Shown: positions 35,901-44,787, numbered from the stretch's first letter. The stretch: 64,000 bases of DNA from Bacteroidota bacterium (GCA_963169455.1 CAUJDW010000042.1:19629-83628); one strand, 5' to 3'. Notes: a model not told the origin generated them from the letters alone. Numbers and translations: made by a program.

Positions 35901-36054
35901 ACTCCTGCTGGGCTTTGCCGTAAACGCCCTGGCCGAAAAGGGATAGGCCGCTTTTATAGGTTTCGTTGGCTTCGGTGTAGACGGTGGTTTGTTGCGCAAT
36001 AAGCGGTAGGAATGGAAGGCTTGCCACCAGGATCAGGGCAATTCTCTTTAGCAT
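32944..36054 (-). CDS. Large periplasmic TPR protein (1036 aa)
   Basis: Signal peptide 'MLKRIALILVASLPFLPLIA' is followed by TPR units across nearly the full length. Clear examples are 'ALIEVANYYYDAREYDKAID', 'VKFKLGYAQFVKKDFARAKN', 'PANYYLGLCYFFEGSYDNAI', 'YQIGYTYYQTGDYPRAVQYL', 'LYNRGESYSVLKQYSNALDD' and 'ATANFYLGKIAYDQRDYDNA'. About 20-25 repeats are estimated. The N terminus resembles YbgF/BamD-type solenoids. It probably scaffolds envelope assembly or gliding/secretion machinery, but no partner is proven. It is co-transcribed with the downstream barrel gene on position and spacing. Confidence 0.9.
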   Translation of the reverse strand: MLKRIALILVASLPFLPLIAQQTTVYTEANETYKSGLSLFGQGVYGKAQQEFQRSLELLQPANEPEAVLLRTKSELNYARCAVRLGAPDGEKLILDFVRKYAPSPLSNQALIEVANYYYDAREYDKAIDYFSKVPTSGMNREQKVEVKFKLGYAQFVKKDFARAKNNFREVKDVEGEYKDPANYYLGLCYFFEGSYDNAIAQFKSVERNKRYRRHIPYYLSQIYFAERRFDELIAYAEPRLKEPDISDEKEIRQLLGQAYFEKKQYARALPHLQYYAERSGKLREEELYQIGYTYYQTGDYPRAVQYLQELSTVDSEIGQNAMFILGDSYLKQNQKASARTAFGNAKRLAYDPVLQEDALWNYAKLSYELKDPREAINALQELRPQSRYYVEAQTLMSEIFLSYRDYQQALAILDKIPNKTPKLQETYQRVAYLRGLQLLQNNEQAAARQHFEKSLEYSISAPTRALAIYWLGDIAHRESAYEASIRLMGQYLTLAKTMSNLPDEASIFTANYTQGYNYLKQDNHAAALGFFQDAVSGIERNLSFIRSTKVKQQVLGDAILRAGDCLFKRKQYLNAVEYYNKAIDRQYAGFDYALYQKAIIEGLLGRTSNKILALERLSREFPNSAYADDALLAMGATYQEIGQLSKATDPLKELLRRYQGKSELVPKALIRLGLISYAQGNIDGAITYYKQVFSSNPEPNEANVALAALEEIYVDDLGRADDYFAFLETVRGNVESEVRDSINFRAAEAQFENANYERAVTAYTDYLRKFPRGSYTLQALYNRGESYSVLKQYSNALDDYSAVVERGPSPYYVKALEKAAIIAYNHEQDFTRSYDLYVKLEEVATSPDMRFEAQLGALRSAYRTGRTQAVVEQARKVANNPSASGLQVATANFYLGKIAYDQRDYDNALTAFNEVIRLSDNEQTAEARYLKAHIYYLRRNLEEAQRLCLESNKESSAYPYWVAKSVILLSDVLAERGDLYNARAALEALLENYNEDQALVAEAQQKLATINNQLNRSSRLNTDRDSGNLEMQDGN

Positions 36055-36265
36055 TGGACTTTTTTTTTGATTTGTTTCCCACCCTCCTCTGCCCGGAGGG
36101 GGCCTGGGCCGGGAAAGTACCCGTTTTGAACGCCGGGCAGCCGGAAAAGCTTATTCCCGGCGGAGCGAATTTATAAAAAATTTTAACTTTTCGCGATTTG
36201 GAGCGGCATGCGGGGCATCACCGGCGCTGCGAGCCTGCCTGCCTCCTTCTCACCTGCTCCGGGCT

Positions 36266-37510
36266 TCAGCCTTCAAAGCCTAGTATTGCCGCCTCGATGA
36301 TATCGCAGCATTCATTCAACTGTTCTTCAGACATGACCAGAGGCGGGGCGAAACGGATAATATTGCCGTGGGTAGGTTTGGCCAGAAGCCCGTTTTCAGC
36401 CAGTTTCAGGCAGATGTTCCAGGCGGTTTCCCCTTCCGGTTCGTCGTCGATGACGATGGCATTGAGCAAGCCCTTGCCTCTGACCTGCTCCACCAGGCCT
36501 GATTTTTCAACCAGCTTTTCCTGTATCCGGCTGCGGAAGATTTTGCCCAGATAATCGGCGTTTTCAGCGAGTTTTTCGTCCTTCACGACCTGCAGGGCCT
36601 CCATGGCTACGGCGCAGGCCAGCGGGTTGCCGCCGAATGTAGAGCCATGCTGGCCGGGCTTCAGCGTGAGCATGATCTCGTCGCGGGCAAGAACGGCGGA
36701 AACCGGAAACACACCGCCGGAAATGGCTTTGCCAAGCACCAGGATATCCGGCAGGAAACCCTCGTGCTGGCATGCCAGCAACCTGCCCGTACGCGCGATG
36801 CCGGTCTGCACTTCATCAGCGATGAACAGCACATTGTTCCGCCGGCAAAGCTCGTAGGCCTGGCGCAGATAACCATCATCGGGTACAAAGACGCCTGCCT
36901 CCCCCTGAATTGGCTCCACCATAAACCCCGCAACATGGGGGTCCTGGAGCGCAGCCTCCAAAGCAGGCAGGTCATTGTAGGGTATAATGGTGTAGCCCGG
37001 CATATATGGGCCGAAGTTGCGCGTGGAATTGCTGTCGGTGGAAGACGAAATGGCCGCCAGGGAACGGCCCCAGAAATTGCCCGCCACAAAGATGACCCTG
37101 GCCTGGTTGGCCGGCACGCCTTTGACTTCGTAAGCCCATTTGCGGCATAGCTTGACGGCCGTCTCGCAGGCTTCCACCCCGGTGTTCATCGGCAATACCC
37201 TGTCGTAGCCGAAATAGCGCGTGATATATTGCTCGAAAGGCCCGAGCATGTCGTTGTAAAAGGCCCTGGAGGTCAGGGTCAGGCGCCGGGCCTGCTCCGT
37301 CAGCGCCTTGATGATGCGCGGATGGCAATGGCCCTGGTTGACTGCTGAATAGGCAGACAGGAAGTCATAGTATTTTTTCCCCTCCACATCCCAGACAAAT
37401 ACGCCTTCGCCGCGCGACAATACCACCGGCAGAGGGTGGTAGTTGTGCGCTCCGTAATGGTCTTCCAACTGCATCAGATGCTGGGAGGTAAGTGTGCTTT
37501 CGTGTATCAT
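36266..37510 (-). CDS. rocD: Ornithine aminotransferase
   Basis: A 414-aa class III PLP aminotransferase that converts ornithine and 2-oxoglutarate to glutamate-5-semialdehyde and glutamate. The N-terminal '[20 protein letters not shown]' and '[20 protein letters not shown]' are the strongest family hallmarks of ornithine-oxo-acid transaminases. '[15 protein letters not shown]' and '[18 protein letters not shown]' (with the PLP-ring Asp) are present, and the Schiff-base Lys is in '[20 protein letters not shown]'. The length is normal. It lies near the nicotinamidase-like gene in the same orientation, 35 bp apart. Confidence 0.94.
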   Translation of the reverse strand: MIHESTLTSQHLMQLEDHYGAHNYHPLPVVLSRGEGVFVWDVEGKKYYDFLSAYSAVNQGHCHPRIIKALTEQARRLTLTSRAFYNDMLGPFEQYITRYFGYDRVLPMNTGVEACETAVKLCRKWAYEVKGVPANQARVIFVAGNFWGRSLAAISSSTDSNSTRNFGPYMPGYTIIPYNDLPALEAALQDPHVAGFMVEPIQGEAGVFVPDDGYLRQAYELCRRNNVLFIADEVQTGIARTGRLLACQHEGFLPDILVLGKAISGGVFPVSAVLARDEIMLTLKPGQHGSTFGGNPLACAVAMEALQVVKDEKLAENADYLGKIFRSRIQEKLVEKSGLVEQVRGKGLLNAIVIDDEPEGETAWNICLKLAENGLLAKPTHGNIIRFAPPLVMSEEQLNECCDIIEAAILGFEG

Positions 37511-37545
37511 AGCCAGGATTTTTACATGCGGACAATAACTCAGCC

Positions 37546-38157
37546 CTAAATATCGGAGGCTTCTACAATGATAGCACCTTTTTCGGTCATTTCCATTACT
37601 GCCCGCTCAGAATCTCCTTCCCGCAGGTTGAAGGCGCGGCAAGCGTCGCGGATGACGTAGGTTTTGAAACCCAGTGCAAGCGCATCGAGCGCGCTATATT
37701 TAACACACTGGTCCAGCGCCAGGCCCATCAGGTACAACTCGCTGGCGCCCCGCTCCCGGAGGTATTCCCCCAGGCCCGTCGATTTCAGGTGCGCTTCGTC
37801 AAAAAAAGCACTGTAGCTGTCGATGTCGGGGTCGGCCCCCTGGACAAACACCCTTTCAAAACCCGATGTATCCAGCCCGCGGGCAAATTCCGCTCCGAAG
37901 CTCCCCTGCACGCAGTGCATGTGTTGCAATACCAGTTCCCGCCCCTTGAGGCGGATGGTATCGCCCGGGCGGCGCCAGAGGTGGTTGGCGGCAAAAACGG
38001 CATGGTTGGCAGGGTGCCAGTCCTGGGTAGCCAGCACCAGCCCGAACTGCTGCATCAAGCTGTTGGCAATGGGCGCCACTTCATCTCCGCCTGCCACTTC
38101 CACAGCGCCTCCTGGGCAAAAATCATTCTGAAGGCATACGACGAGCAATGCTCTCAT
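37546..38157 (-). CDS. Nicotinamidase-like isochorismatase-fold protein with degenerate catalytic triad
   Basis: A 203-aa member of the PncA/isochorismatase fold. The family regions align well: '[20 protein letters not shown]', '[10 protein letters not shown]', '[13 protein letters not shown]', '[19 protein letters not shown]' and '[19 protein letters not shown]'. The metal-site residues (D46, H48, H81) and nucleophile C151 are kept. However, the catalytic Asp of 'VDxQNDF' is Cys8 here, and the catalytic Lys of 'xKGxDPxxDSYS' is Gln106. Both changes were re-read from the DNA: TGC at 38134-38136 and CAG at 37840-37842, minus strand. Canonical nicotinamide deamidation is therefore doubtful; it may have another activity or be inactive. 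It lies 35 bp upstream of the rocD gene. Confidence 0.88.
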   Translation of the reverse strand: MRALLVVCLQNDFCPGGAVEVAGGDEVAPIANSLMQQFGLVLATQDWHPANHAVFAANHLWRRPGDTIRLKGRELVLQHMHCVQGSFGAEFARGLDTSGFERVFVQGADPDIDSYSAFFDEAHLKSTGLGEYLRERGASELYLMGLALDQCVKYSALDALALGFKTYVIRDACRAFNLREGDSERAVMEMTEKGAIIVEASDI

Positions 38158-38333
38158 ATCAGGACGATAATTATTTCACTTTTTGATTTCGGCCAACTCA
38201 GCCGCCTCAACCCGCCTGCGGCAGGCCTCTAATCTGAGAATGCCTGCGAGGCGCTGTTTGTTCTCCGGATTTCCTTTCCCCCACGGGCATCGGGCGGGAA
38301 ATTCAAAGGAGACAGGCGAGTATGCGGAGCCTG

Positions 38334-38984
38334 TCAGGCCAGGCGGCCATCCTGCATTTCCAGGCAGCGGTCGCTCATGGCCGCCAGTTCCTTGTTGTGC
38401 GTCACGATGATAAACGTCTGCTGAAAATCGCGCCGGAGGTTGAACAACAACTGATGGAGTTCCTGTGAGGAAGCCGAATCGAGGTTGCCCGAAGGTTCGT
38501 CGGCAAAAACGATGGCGGGCTGGTTCATCAGGGAGCGGGCGACCGCCACACGCTGCTGTTCCCCGCCCGACAACTGGGCAGGCTTATGCGACAGGCGGCC
38601 CGACAGGCCCAGGTAGTCGAGCAGTTCGCGGGCCCTTTCCCGGGCTTTGCTTTCAGGCTGCCTGGCAATGAGGGCGGGAATAAAGGTGTTTTCCAATGCC
38701 GTAAATTCCGGCAGCAGGTGGTGAAACTGAAACACAAAACCAATGTTGCTGTTCCGGAAGGCCGCCATCCGCTTCGGCCCCATCTTCGAGACATCTTCCC
38801 CGTTGATCAGCAGCTGGCCTTCATCGGCCCGGTCGAGGGTGCCCAGAATGTGTAGCAGGGTGCTTTTGCCGGCCCCTGACTTCCCTACGATGGAGACCAC
38901 TTCCCCCTTCCGCACTTCCAGGTCTACTCCCTTGAGCACGTGAAGCTTACCGAACGATTTATGGATGTTTCGCGCCTGGATCAC
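38334..38984 (-). CDS. lolD: LolD-type ABC ATPase
   Basis: A 216-aa ATPase of the lipoprotein-releasing system. The GTG at 38984 gives '[20 protein letters not shown]', the usual N terminus; a 39-residue upstream extension is Cys/Arg-rich and not conserved. Walker A is 'GKSGAGKST', the signature '[15 protein letters not shown]', Walker B '[12 protein letters not shown]' and H-loop 'IVTHN'. '[20 protein letters not shown]' and '[15 protein letters not shown]' favour LolD over MacB. The LolC/E permease is not adjacent. The symbol is given on sequence style, with some risk of paralogy to the ATPase at 17984-18715. Confidence 0.85.
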   Translation of the reverse strand: MIQARNIHKSFGKLHVLKGVDLEVRKGEVVSIVGKSGAGKSTLLHILGTLDRADEGQLLINGEDVSKMGPKRMAAFRNSNIGFVFQFHHLLPEFTALENTFIPALIARQPESKARERARELLDYLGLSGRLSHKPAQLSGGEQQRVAVARSLMNQPAIVFADEPSGNLDSASSQELHQLLFNLRRDFQQTFIIVTHNKELAAMSDRCLEMQDGRLA

Positions 38985-39100
38985 TGTTCTGCTTTTGATT
39001 TTGCTGCGCCAAAAATAACAAAAAACGGGACAGCAGGCCCTACACTGCCCGCGAAAGCGGGATTTCCCCACACCGGGACCGGGCTGGCAGTAAAACTGCA

Positions 39101-39132
39101 AAAAAAAAGAGCGAAGAAAAATGCTTCGCTCT
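39101..39132 (-). terminator. Intrinsic terminator, minus strand
   Basis: Arms AGAGCGAAG (39108-39116) and CTTCGCTCT (39124-39132) form a 9-bp stem with a 7-nt loop. On the minus strand the stem is followed directly by eight or more Ts. It lies about 220 bp downstream of the ABC permease stop and upstream of lolD, so it separates those units. Confidence 0.75.
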
Positions 39133-39270
39133 TGTAAGAAATCACCCGACTGTTATTATGAAGGATTTATCACCCTTCAAAAAATACTACCATTTATCTT
39201 TAACTATTTAACCAAAAAACATTCGACTTATGGGCCGCAGGCTCCTGTTATACTATTTCGCTCCGCAGCC
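39101..39270 (-). ncRNA. Candidate small RNA between ABC permease and lolD
   Basis: On the minus strand TATTTTTG (39283-39276) matches the Bacteroidota -7 element TAnnTTTG, and the stretch ends at the intrinsic terminator 39132-39101. That would give a transcript of about 170 nt with no coding frame. An internal GAAGG...CCTTC hairpin lies near 39160-39180. No convincing -33 element was found. It may instead be the 3' untranslated region of the permease operon. Confidence 0.25.
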
Positions 39271-39275
39271 TGACA

Positions 39276-39283
39276 CAAAAATA
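39276..39283 (-). promoter_or_regulatory. Possible Bacteroidota -7 promoter box
   Basis: TATTTTTG on the minus strand matches TAnnTTTG exactly. It lies between the permease stop and the terminator at 39101-39132. A -33 TTG is not evident at the expected spacing, so support is limited. Confidence 0.25.
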
Positions 39284-39352
39284 CAAATTTGAGGGAAAAT
39301 GTTAAAGTAGTCTTAAATTTTTTATGCTTTATACGGAAAATATTCTCAGAAG

Positions 39353-40159
39353 TTACAAATCTGCTCTTTTTACCAGGCGAAAAGCCAGCAAAAGAAAGAG
39401 TACGGAATAAACGAGCGTAGCGATTACCGCTTCGGCAGGGCTCAGAAAGAGGCTGAAACCGTAGTTGGAAATGAATTCGTCAGCCATCTGCGTAAAGGGC
39501 AGGGGGGTAAGGTCCTCAATGGCATTCATGGGATAGAAGTGCATGCTGTGGTGCTTCCACAACTGCAGGTGCACGCCCCACCTCAGAATGGCTTCCAGAA
39601 ACATCACATACGAGAGATAGAGGAAAAGGGCAATGCCCGTCCGCTTTACCCAGAATCCCAGCAGGGCGCCGAAGCTCATATACCCGAAGCACATCAGTAA
39701 ATAGCGGGGAATACAGGACGCGTTCTGCACCACCTTGTGCCAGTATATGGCCGGGGTGTTGAAATAGCCTATCAGCAGGGCGCAGAGGGCGTAATAGGCC
39801 GTGGCCAGCACACTGACGCCGAGAATGACGTACAGCTTGCCGAGAAAATACTGCTTCCGGCTCAGGCCGGTAATGATGTTCTGCCGCATGGTGCGGTAGC
39901 TGTACTCCGTGGTAATGGATATGATGGACAGAAACCCGAAGAAAAAGAAACAAAGCCAGCTTCCAACGTAGGCCAGCCATTCCCAGACGGTGGGGAAGAT
40001 AAACAGCACCTCATTGGTCATCAGGGGCGGCGGCAGTTCGGGAATGCGCTTTCCCAGCAGCAGGATGGTGGGCAGTAAGGCCAGATAAAATGCTATGAAA
40101 ATGCGGAAGGCGGCTAGTTTGTTCAGCTTTTTCCATTCCAGCTTCAGCAGGTAAAGCAT
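39353..40159 (-). CDS. ABC-2 type transporter permease
   Basis: A 268-aa permease with six predicted transmembrane helices, partner of the ATPase encoded just upstream. The ATG at 40159 gives 'MLYLLKLEWKKLNKLAAFRI', the typical N terminus of Bacteroidota ABC-2 permeases. 'EYSYRTMRQNIITGLSRKQY' (around 85-104) is the conserved coupling region between helices 2 and 3, and an acid-rich 'AIEDLTPLPFTQMADEF' segment precedes the last helix. A GTG at 40186, overlapping the ATPase stop, would add nine residues and imply coupling. The substrate is unknown. Confidence 0.88.
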   Translation of the reverse strand: MLYLLKLEWKKLNKLAAFRIFIAFYLALLPTILLLGKRIPELPPPLMTNEVLFIFPTVWEWLAYVGSWLCFFFFGFLSIISITTEYSYRTMRQNIITGLSRKQYFLGKLYVILGVSVLATAYYALCALLIGYFNTPAIYWHKVVQNASCIPRYLLMCFGYMSFGALLGFWVKRTGIALFLYLSYVMFLEAILRWGVHLQLWKHHSMHFYPMNAIEDLTPLPFTQMADEFISNYGFSLFLSPAEAVIATLVYSVLFLLLAFRLVKRADL

Positions 40160-40185
40160 ATCAGCTTCAGGTTTAAGGGTAAGCA

Positions 40186-41079
40186 CTAAATTTCGCGGGA
40201 GGTGATGGCCAGGAATTCGGACTCCAGGCTTTTTTTGACGACTCTGAGGTGGGATAGCACAACGCCTTTTTCGAAAGCCAGCCGGTTGATGGTGGAGGGT
40301 GGCACCTCTTCAGACAAATACAACAACAGGCGCCCGTTCTGCTCCTCGGCCCGGCGCACAGGCGGGAAAGCAGAAAATGCTTCGCGAAGCGCGGCCAGGT
40401 TTTCGGCCCCGGTTTCCACAACCACGTCGTCACTGATGATGGCTCCTACCGTGCCGGTGGCGAGCAATTTCCCGTTTTTGATGATGGCTACGTGCGAGCA
40501 GGCTTTCTCGACCTCGTCGAGAATATGGCTGGCCATGATAATGGTTTTGCCCATACCGGCAATATCCTTCAGCGTTTGGCGAACCTCAGCGATGCCCTGG
40601 GGGTCAAGGCCGTTGGTGGGTTCGTCAAAAATGAGCACTTCCGGGCCGCCGACCATGGCCGCCGCAATGGCCAGGCGTTGCTTCATACCCAGCGAATAGG
40701 TGCGGAAAGGTGATTTCCGGCGGTGGTGCAGGTTCACCATCTCCAGCAACTCACCGATCTTCGGGCTCTGGGCGCGCCTGATGTGGGCAACGATCTCCAG
40801 GTTTTCCACGGCATTGAGGTAGGGGTAAAAATTGGGCGTTTCCAGCAAGGCCCCGATATGCCGCCGGTGATCCTGGCCATAACGCCCGCCAAACCACTGA
40901 TACTGGCCGGCATCGGGATGGACGATGCCCAGAACGGCCCCCAGGGCAGTCGTTTTCCCGCTGCCGTTCGGGCCCAGTATGCCGAACGACATGCCCTGCT
41001 CCACTTCGAGGCTCAGGCCATCCACGGCGGTAATCCTGCCATAGCGTTTCGTCAGCCCCTGAATTGAAAGTATGCTCAT
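40186..41079 (-). CDS. ABC transporter ATPase (ABC-2 export type)
   Basis: A 297-aa ATPase of the DrrA/CcmA-like branch. Walker A is 'GPNGSGKTT' (around 36-44), the signature is 'YSLGMKQRLAIAAAM', Walker B is 'VLIFDEPTNGLDPQG' and the H-loop is 'MASHI'. The C-terminal 80 residues ('GTVGAIISDDVVVETGAENL') form the usual regulatory extension. It pairs with the permease at 39353-40159. Export of a lipid, peptide or antibiotic-like compound is possible, but nothing nearby identifies a substrate. It is divergent from the photolyase gene. Confidence 0.93.
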   Translation of the reverse strand: MSILSIQGLTKRYGRITAVDGLSLEVEQGMSFGILGPNGSGKTTALGAVLGIVHPDAGQYQWFGGRYGQDHRRHIGALLETPNFYPYLNAVENLEIVAHIRRAQSPKIGELLEMVNLHHRRKSPFRTYSLGMKQRLAIAAAMVGGPEVLIFDEPTNGLDPQGIAEVRQTLKDIAGMGKTIIMASHILDEVEKACSHVAIIKNGKLLATGTVGAIISDDVVVETGAENLAALREAFSAFPPVRRAEEQNGRLLLYLSEEVPPSTINRLAFEKGVVLSHLRVVKKSLESEFLAITSREI

Positions 41080-41213
41080 TTATTCCCGTTTTCTTCTGAT
41101 GGCTTCAAATATAAAACCAAAGTGCCTGGGGCTGGAGCTTTCTTGATCAATTCCCCCGATTTATGGATGAACAAAGCTCCAACGGCCCTGTTTGGATTCA
41201 AACTGCTCTCATT

Positions 41214-42761
41214 ATGGCTCAATACCACACGCTGCGCCTGATCCTGGGCGACCAGCTCAACCATCAGCACTCCTGGTTCCGGAAAAAGGATCCGGGCACG
41301 CTGTATATAATGATGGAAACCCTTTCCGAGGCCAATTACGTCCGGCACCACATCCAGAAAATCATCGGATTCTTTCTGGCCATGCGGGCTTTTGCCGAAA
41401 ACCGAAGGCAATCGGGGCATTCCATTCACTACATTACCCTCGACAACACAGATAACCGCCAATCCATTTCCGGCAATATCCGCTATCTGATCTCAAAATT
41501 CAATATTCAGCGTTTCGAATACCAGTTGCCGGATGAATACCGCCTGGACAAGGAACTGGAAGCCTTGTGTGAAAGCCTGGGAATACCCTGCCAGGCCTAT
41601 GACACAGAGCACTTTCTAACTCCAAGAGAAGGGGTGGCCCGGTTCTTTGAAGGCAAAAAAACGTATCTGCAGGAAAACTTCTACCGGCACACCCGGAAAC
41701 AGCACCAGATAATGATGGAGCCGGATGGAGCAACGCCACTGGCCGGCCGGTGGAACTTCGACCAGGAGAACCGCAAAAAGATACCCAAAAACCAAAATAT
41801 CCCCTCTCCCCTCTCCTTTCAGCGGGATGTCAGCGAATTAGCCCGGTTGCTAAATACAATGCAGGTAGAAACCATCGGCCGGTTGGGCCCAAACGACTTC
41901 AACTGGCCCGTCACCCGGGAGGAAAACCTCCAGTTGCTCGATCATTTTGTAAGAAACCAGTTAAAGTGGTTCGGCGCCTATCAGGACGCCATGACGGAAC
42001 GGAGCTTCCTGCTTTTCCATTCCAGGCTTTCCTTTGCCTTGAATGTGAAACTCCTGCATCCTTTGGAAGTAGTCAAAACCGCCATCGCCTACTGGCAAAA
42101 ACACCAGGATGAGATCGATATAGCCCAGATTGAAGGTTTTGTTCGGCAAATTATTGGCTGGCGGGAGTACATGCGTGGAATATACTGGGCCGAAATGCCG
42201 GAATACGCCAAAATGAACTTTTTCGGGCACAAAGCCAGCCTGCCGGGATGGTACTGGACGGGCAGCACCAAAATGGCCTGCCTGAAATACGCCATTGAGC
42301 AGTCGCTCAACCACGCCTACGCCCACCACATCCAGCGGCTGATGCTCACCGGCAACTTCGCGCTTTTACTGGGTGTTCATCCCGATGAACTCGACCAGTG
42401 GTACCTCGGCATTTATATGGATGCCATTGAATGGGTGGAAATCACCAACACCCGCGGCATGAGCCAGTTTGCAGACGGCGGGATTGTCGGCACCAAACCC
42501 TACGCCTCCAGCGCCAACTACATAGCGAAAATGAGCGACTATTGCGGCAACTGCCACTATAACCACCGGGACAAATACGGAGACAAAGCCTGCCCCTTCA
42601 ACAGCCTGTACTGGGACTTTTATAACCGCCATGCGGACAAGCTGGCCGACAACCCCCGCATCGGCATGATGTACCGGGTATGGGACAGGATGGATGCCGG
42701 GGAAAAGGAAAAAATACTGCTACAGGCCGCAGCTTACAAAGCCGGGGCAGATGAACTGTAA
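41214..42761 (+). CDS. phrB: Iron-sulfur bacterial cryptochrome/(6-4) photolyase
   Basis: A 515-aa FAD flavoprotein of the FeS-BCP/PhrB class, which repairs (6-4) photoproducts with light. The ATG at 41214 begins 'MAQYHTLRLILGDQLNHQHS', the canonical start; the frame extends 17 codons upstream without similarity. Four cluster cysteines are present at 356 ('KMACLKYAI'), 444 and 447 ('DYCGNCHYN') and 460 ('KACPFNSLYW'). Each sits exactly six residues beyond those of Agrobacterium PhrB (350, 438, 441, 454) as I recall them. 'GWREYMRGIYW' and 'ANYIAKMSDY' line the FAD region. It is divergent from the ABC ATPase. Confidence 0.93.
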   Translation: MAQYHTLRLILGDQLNHQHSWFRKKDPGTLYIMMETLSEANYVRHHIQKIIGFFLAMRAFAENRRQSGHSIHYITLDNTDNRQSISGNIRYLISKFNIQRFEYQLPDEYRLDKELEALCESLGIPCQAYDTEHFLTPREGVARFFEGKKTYLQENFYRHTRKQHQIMMEPDGATPLAGRWNFDQENRKKIPKNQNIPSPLSFQRDVSELARLLNTMQVETIGRLGPNDFNWPVTREENLQLLDHFVRNQLKWFGAYQDAMTERSFLLFHSRLSFALNVKLLHPLEVVKTAIAYWQKHQDEIDIAQIEGFVRQIIGWREYMRGIYWAEMPEYAKMNFFGHKASLPGWYWTGSTKMACLKYAIEQSLNHAYAHHIQRLMLTGNFALLLGVHPDELDQWYLGIYMDAIEWVEITNTRGMSQFADGGIVGTKPYASSANYIAKMSDYCGNCHYNHRDKYGDKACPFNSLYWDFYNRHADKLADNPRIGMMYRVWDRMDAGEKEKILLQAAAYKAGADEL

Positions 42762-42901
42762 GTAGTGCAAATCAGGTGTCCGGCCATTGCACTGTTCCAT
42801 CACTCCGCCATTCCACCCTTCCGGCGCTTCATTGCTCCAGGATAGCGCTCAGGCTGCTTGCCATCAGTGAAATCAAAGGGCAAGGAAACCATGAAAAATC
42901 C

Positions 42902-44602
42902 CTACCAGAACACCACGTAGAGAAACGCCAGAATAAGCATGACAACTGTCGCGCTGATGTTGAACACCGGCTCCGTGCGGAACATATCCTTCGACAGGCG
43001 AAGCCCTTTGGCGTCCTCCTGCCCTTTGTTTTCCAGATAGCTGACAAGCATGATGATGCCGATCGTCATCAGGCAGGTGATGAACATCTGGTGCATGAAA
43101 GGCAGCGTAATGAAAAGGCCCTCCACAGCAGAGCCTTCCGCCCAGCCATTCGGGCCGATTTTCAGATACATGGCGATGGGGATCGAGAGCACGACCCCCC
43201 AGATGGCGGCATTGTTGGTCGCCTTTTTCCAGAACAACCCCATGAGGAACACCCCGAGGATGCCCGGGCTGACCAACCCGGTGTACTCCTGAATATACTG
43301 GAAGACCTGCCCCAGGCTGCCGAGCTGAGGCGCGATGAAAATGGCGATCAGCAGGGAGGCGCCCACCACGATGCGGCCAACGGTTACCATATTGGTTTCG
43401 GAGGCGCCGGGCTTGATGTACGGTTTGTAGATATCCATAGTAAAGATGGTCGCCGTCGAATTGACCATGGAAGCCAGGGAGGAAACGATGGCGGCAGCCA
43501 GCGCAGCGAGCACCAGGCCCTTGATGCCGGCAGGCACGTATTGGCTGATCAGCCAGGGGAAGGCATTGTCGTTGGAGATATTGCCCTCCGCATTGATGAA
43601 TGCCGGGTCGAGCGTTTCCCTGACGAGATTGCCTTCCGGGTCGGCGTTCATCACGTAGGCAATGATGCCGGGTATGACAACGACCAGGGGCAGGATCAGT
43701 TTGAGAAATGCAGCAAATACGATCCCCCGCTGCGACTCCCTCAGGCTCTTCGCCGCCAGCGTACGCTGTATGATATACTGGTTGAAACCCCAGTAGTACA
43801 GGTTGGCGACCCACATGCCACCGATGAGCACGGCCAGCCCGGGCAGGTCCCACCAGGCGTCGCGCCCGTCGGGGGTGATGATCTCACCCTTTGTGACGAT
43901 CATGGAGAACTTTTCCGGAACGACCTCATACAGGTAACGGAAGCCGGAAATGACGCTGCCGTCGGGCGCCACATGGCTCAGGCCCAGATACATGGCGACA
44001 AGCCCGCCGAAGAGCAATAGGGCCACCTGGATGACGTCGGTCCAGGCCACCGCAGCCAGCCCGCCCCAAAGGGAATAGGAAGCGGCGAAAAGCGCCAGCC
44101 CGATAATGCTGTATATGAGAATCGACCCCGTGCCGCCCCCGATGACGGTGTCCAGCGCTTTGGCCCCCAGGTAGAGCACGGAAGTGAGGTTGACAAAGAT
44201 GTAGAGCGCAATCCAGAAGATTGCGAGGATGGTTTTGAGGTTGGTGCTGAATCTTTGCTCGATAAACTCCGGAATGGTGTACAGTTTCTTTTCGATAAAA
44301 ACGGGGAGGAAGAATTTGCCGACTACCACCAGCGTAATGGCCGCCATCCATTCGTAGGAAGCGATGGCAAGGCCTATGGCAAAACCGGATCCAGACATGC
44401 CGATGAACTGCTCGGCGGAGATGTTTGCAGCTATCAGTGAAGCGCCGATGGCCCACCAGGGCAGGGTCTTTCCGGCCAGGAAGTAATCCTCCGCTGTTTT
44501 TTGCTCTCCCTTCTTCGTCCGGGACACCCATAAGCCCACCGAGAGGATCAGCAGGGCATAGGCAACGAGAACCACATAATCAATAGTATTAAGGTTTCCC
44601 AT
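42902..44602 (-). CDS. Sodium/solute symporter, SGLT-like
   Basis: A 566-aa SSS-family transporter with about 14 transmembrane helices, using the Na+ gradient to import a solute. 'EDYFLAGKTLPWWAIGASLI' and 'AANISAEQFIGMSGSGFAIG' (helix 1-2, the first Na-binding half) are typical of vSGLT/SGLT-type sugar transporters. 'FNQYIIQRTLAAKSLRESQR' and 'IVSSLASMVNSTATIFTMDI' (helix 8, Na2-site serines) complete the pattern. A sugar substrate is favoured by these motifs but not proven. No sugar catabolic genes are adjacent. It is divergent from the SDR gene with 185 bp between starts. Confidence 0.92.
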   Translation of the reverse strand: MGNLNTIDYVVLVAYALLILSVGLWVSRTKKGEQKTAEDYFLAGKTLPWWAIGASLIAANISAEQFIGMSGSGFAIGLAIASYEWMAAITLVVVGKFFLPVFIEKKLYTIPEFIEQRFSTNLKTILAIFWIALYIFVNLTSVLYLGAKALDTVIGGGTGSILIYSIIGLALFAASYSLWGGLAAVAWTDVIQVALLLFGGLVAMYLGLSHVAPDGSVISGFRYLYEVVPEKFSMIVTKGEIITPDGRDAWWDLPGLAVLIGGMWVANLYYWGFNQYIIQRTLAAKSLRESQRGIVFAAFLKLILPLVVVIPGIIAYVMNADPEGNLVRETLDPAFINAEGNISNDNAFPWLISQYVPAGIKGLVLAALAAAIVSSLASMVNSTATIFTMDIYKPYIKPGASETNMVTVGRIVVGASLLIAIFIAPQLGSLGQVFQYIQEYTGLVSPGILGVFLMGLFWKKATNNAAIWGVVLSIPIAMYLKIGPNGWAEGSAVEGLFITLPFMHQMFITCLMTIGIIMLVSYLENKGQEDAKGLRLSKDMFRTEPVFNISATVVMLILAFLYVVFW

Positions 44603-44787
44603 TTGCTAAATGTTTGGTTAATGGCAAAAGAGCAAGCATCTCCTTGCTGCCTTTCACCCCCCAAATTACTGATATCGCAGATTCTTTTTATTTGCGCAGC
44701 TCTTTTCTTTTCCACAAGAAAGCTTCTGAAGCTGGCGGAAGCTCGTTAACTTTTGCCCTGTTTTGAACCAGTTGGGGAATACAAGCC

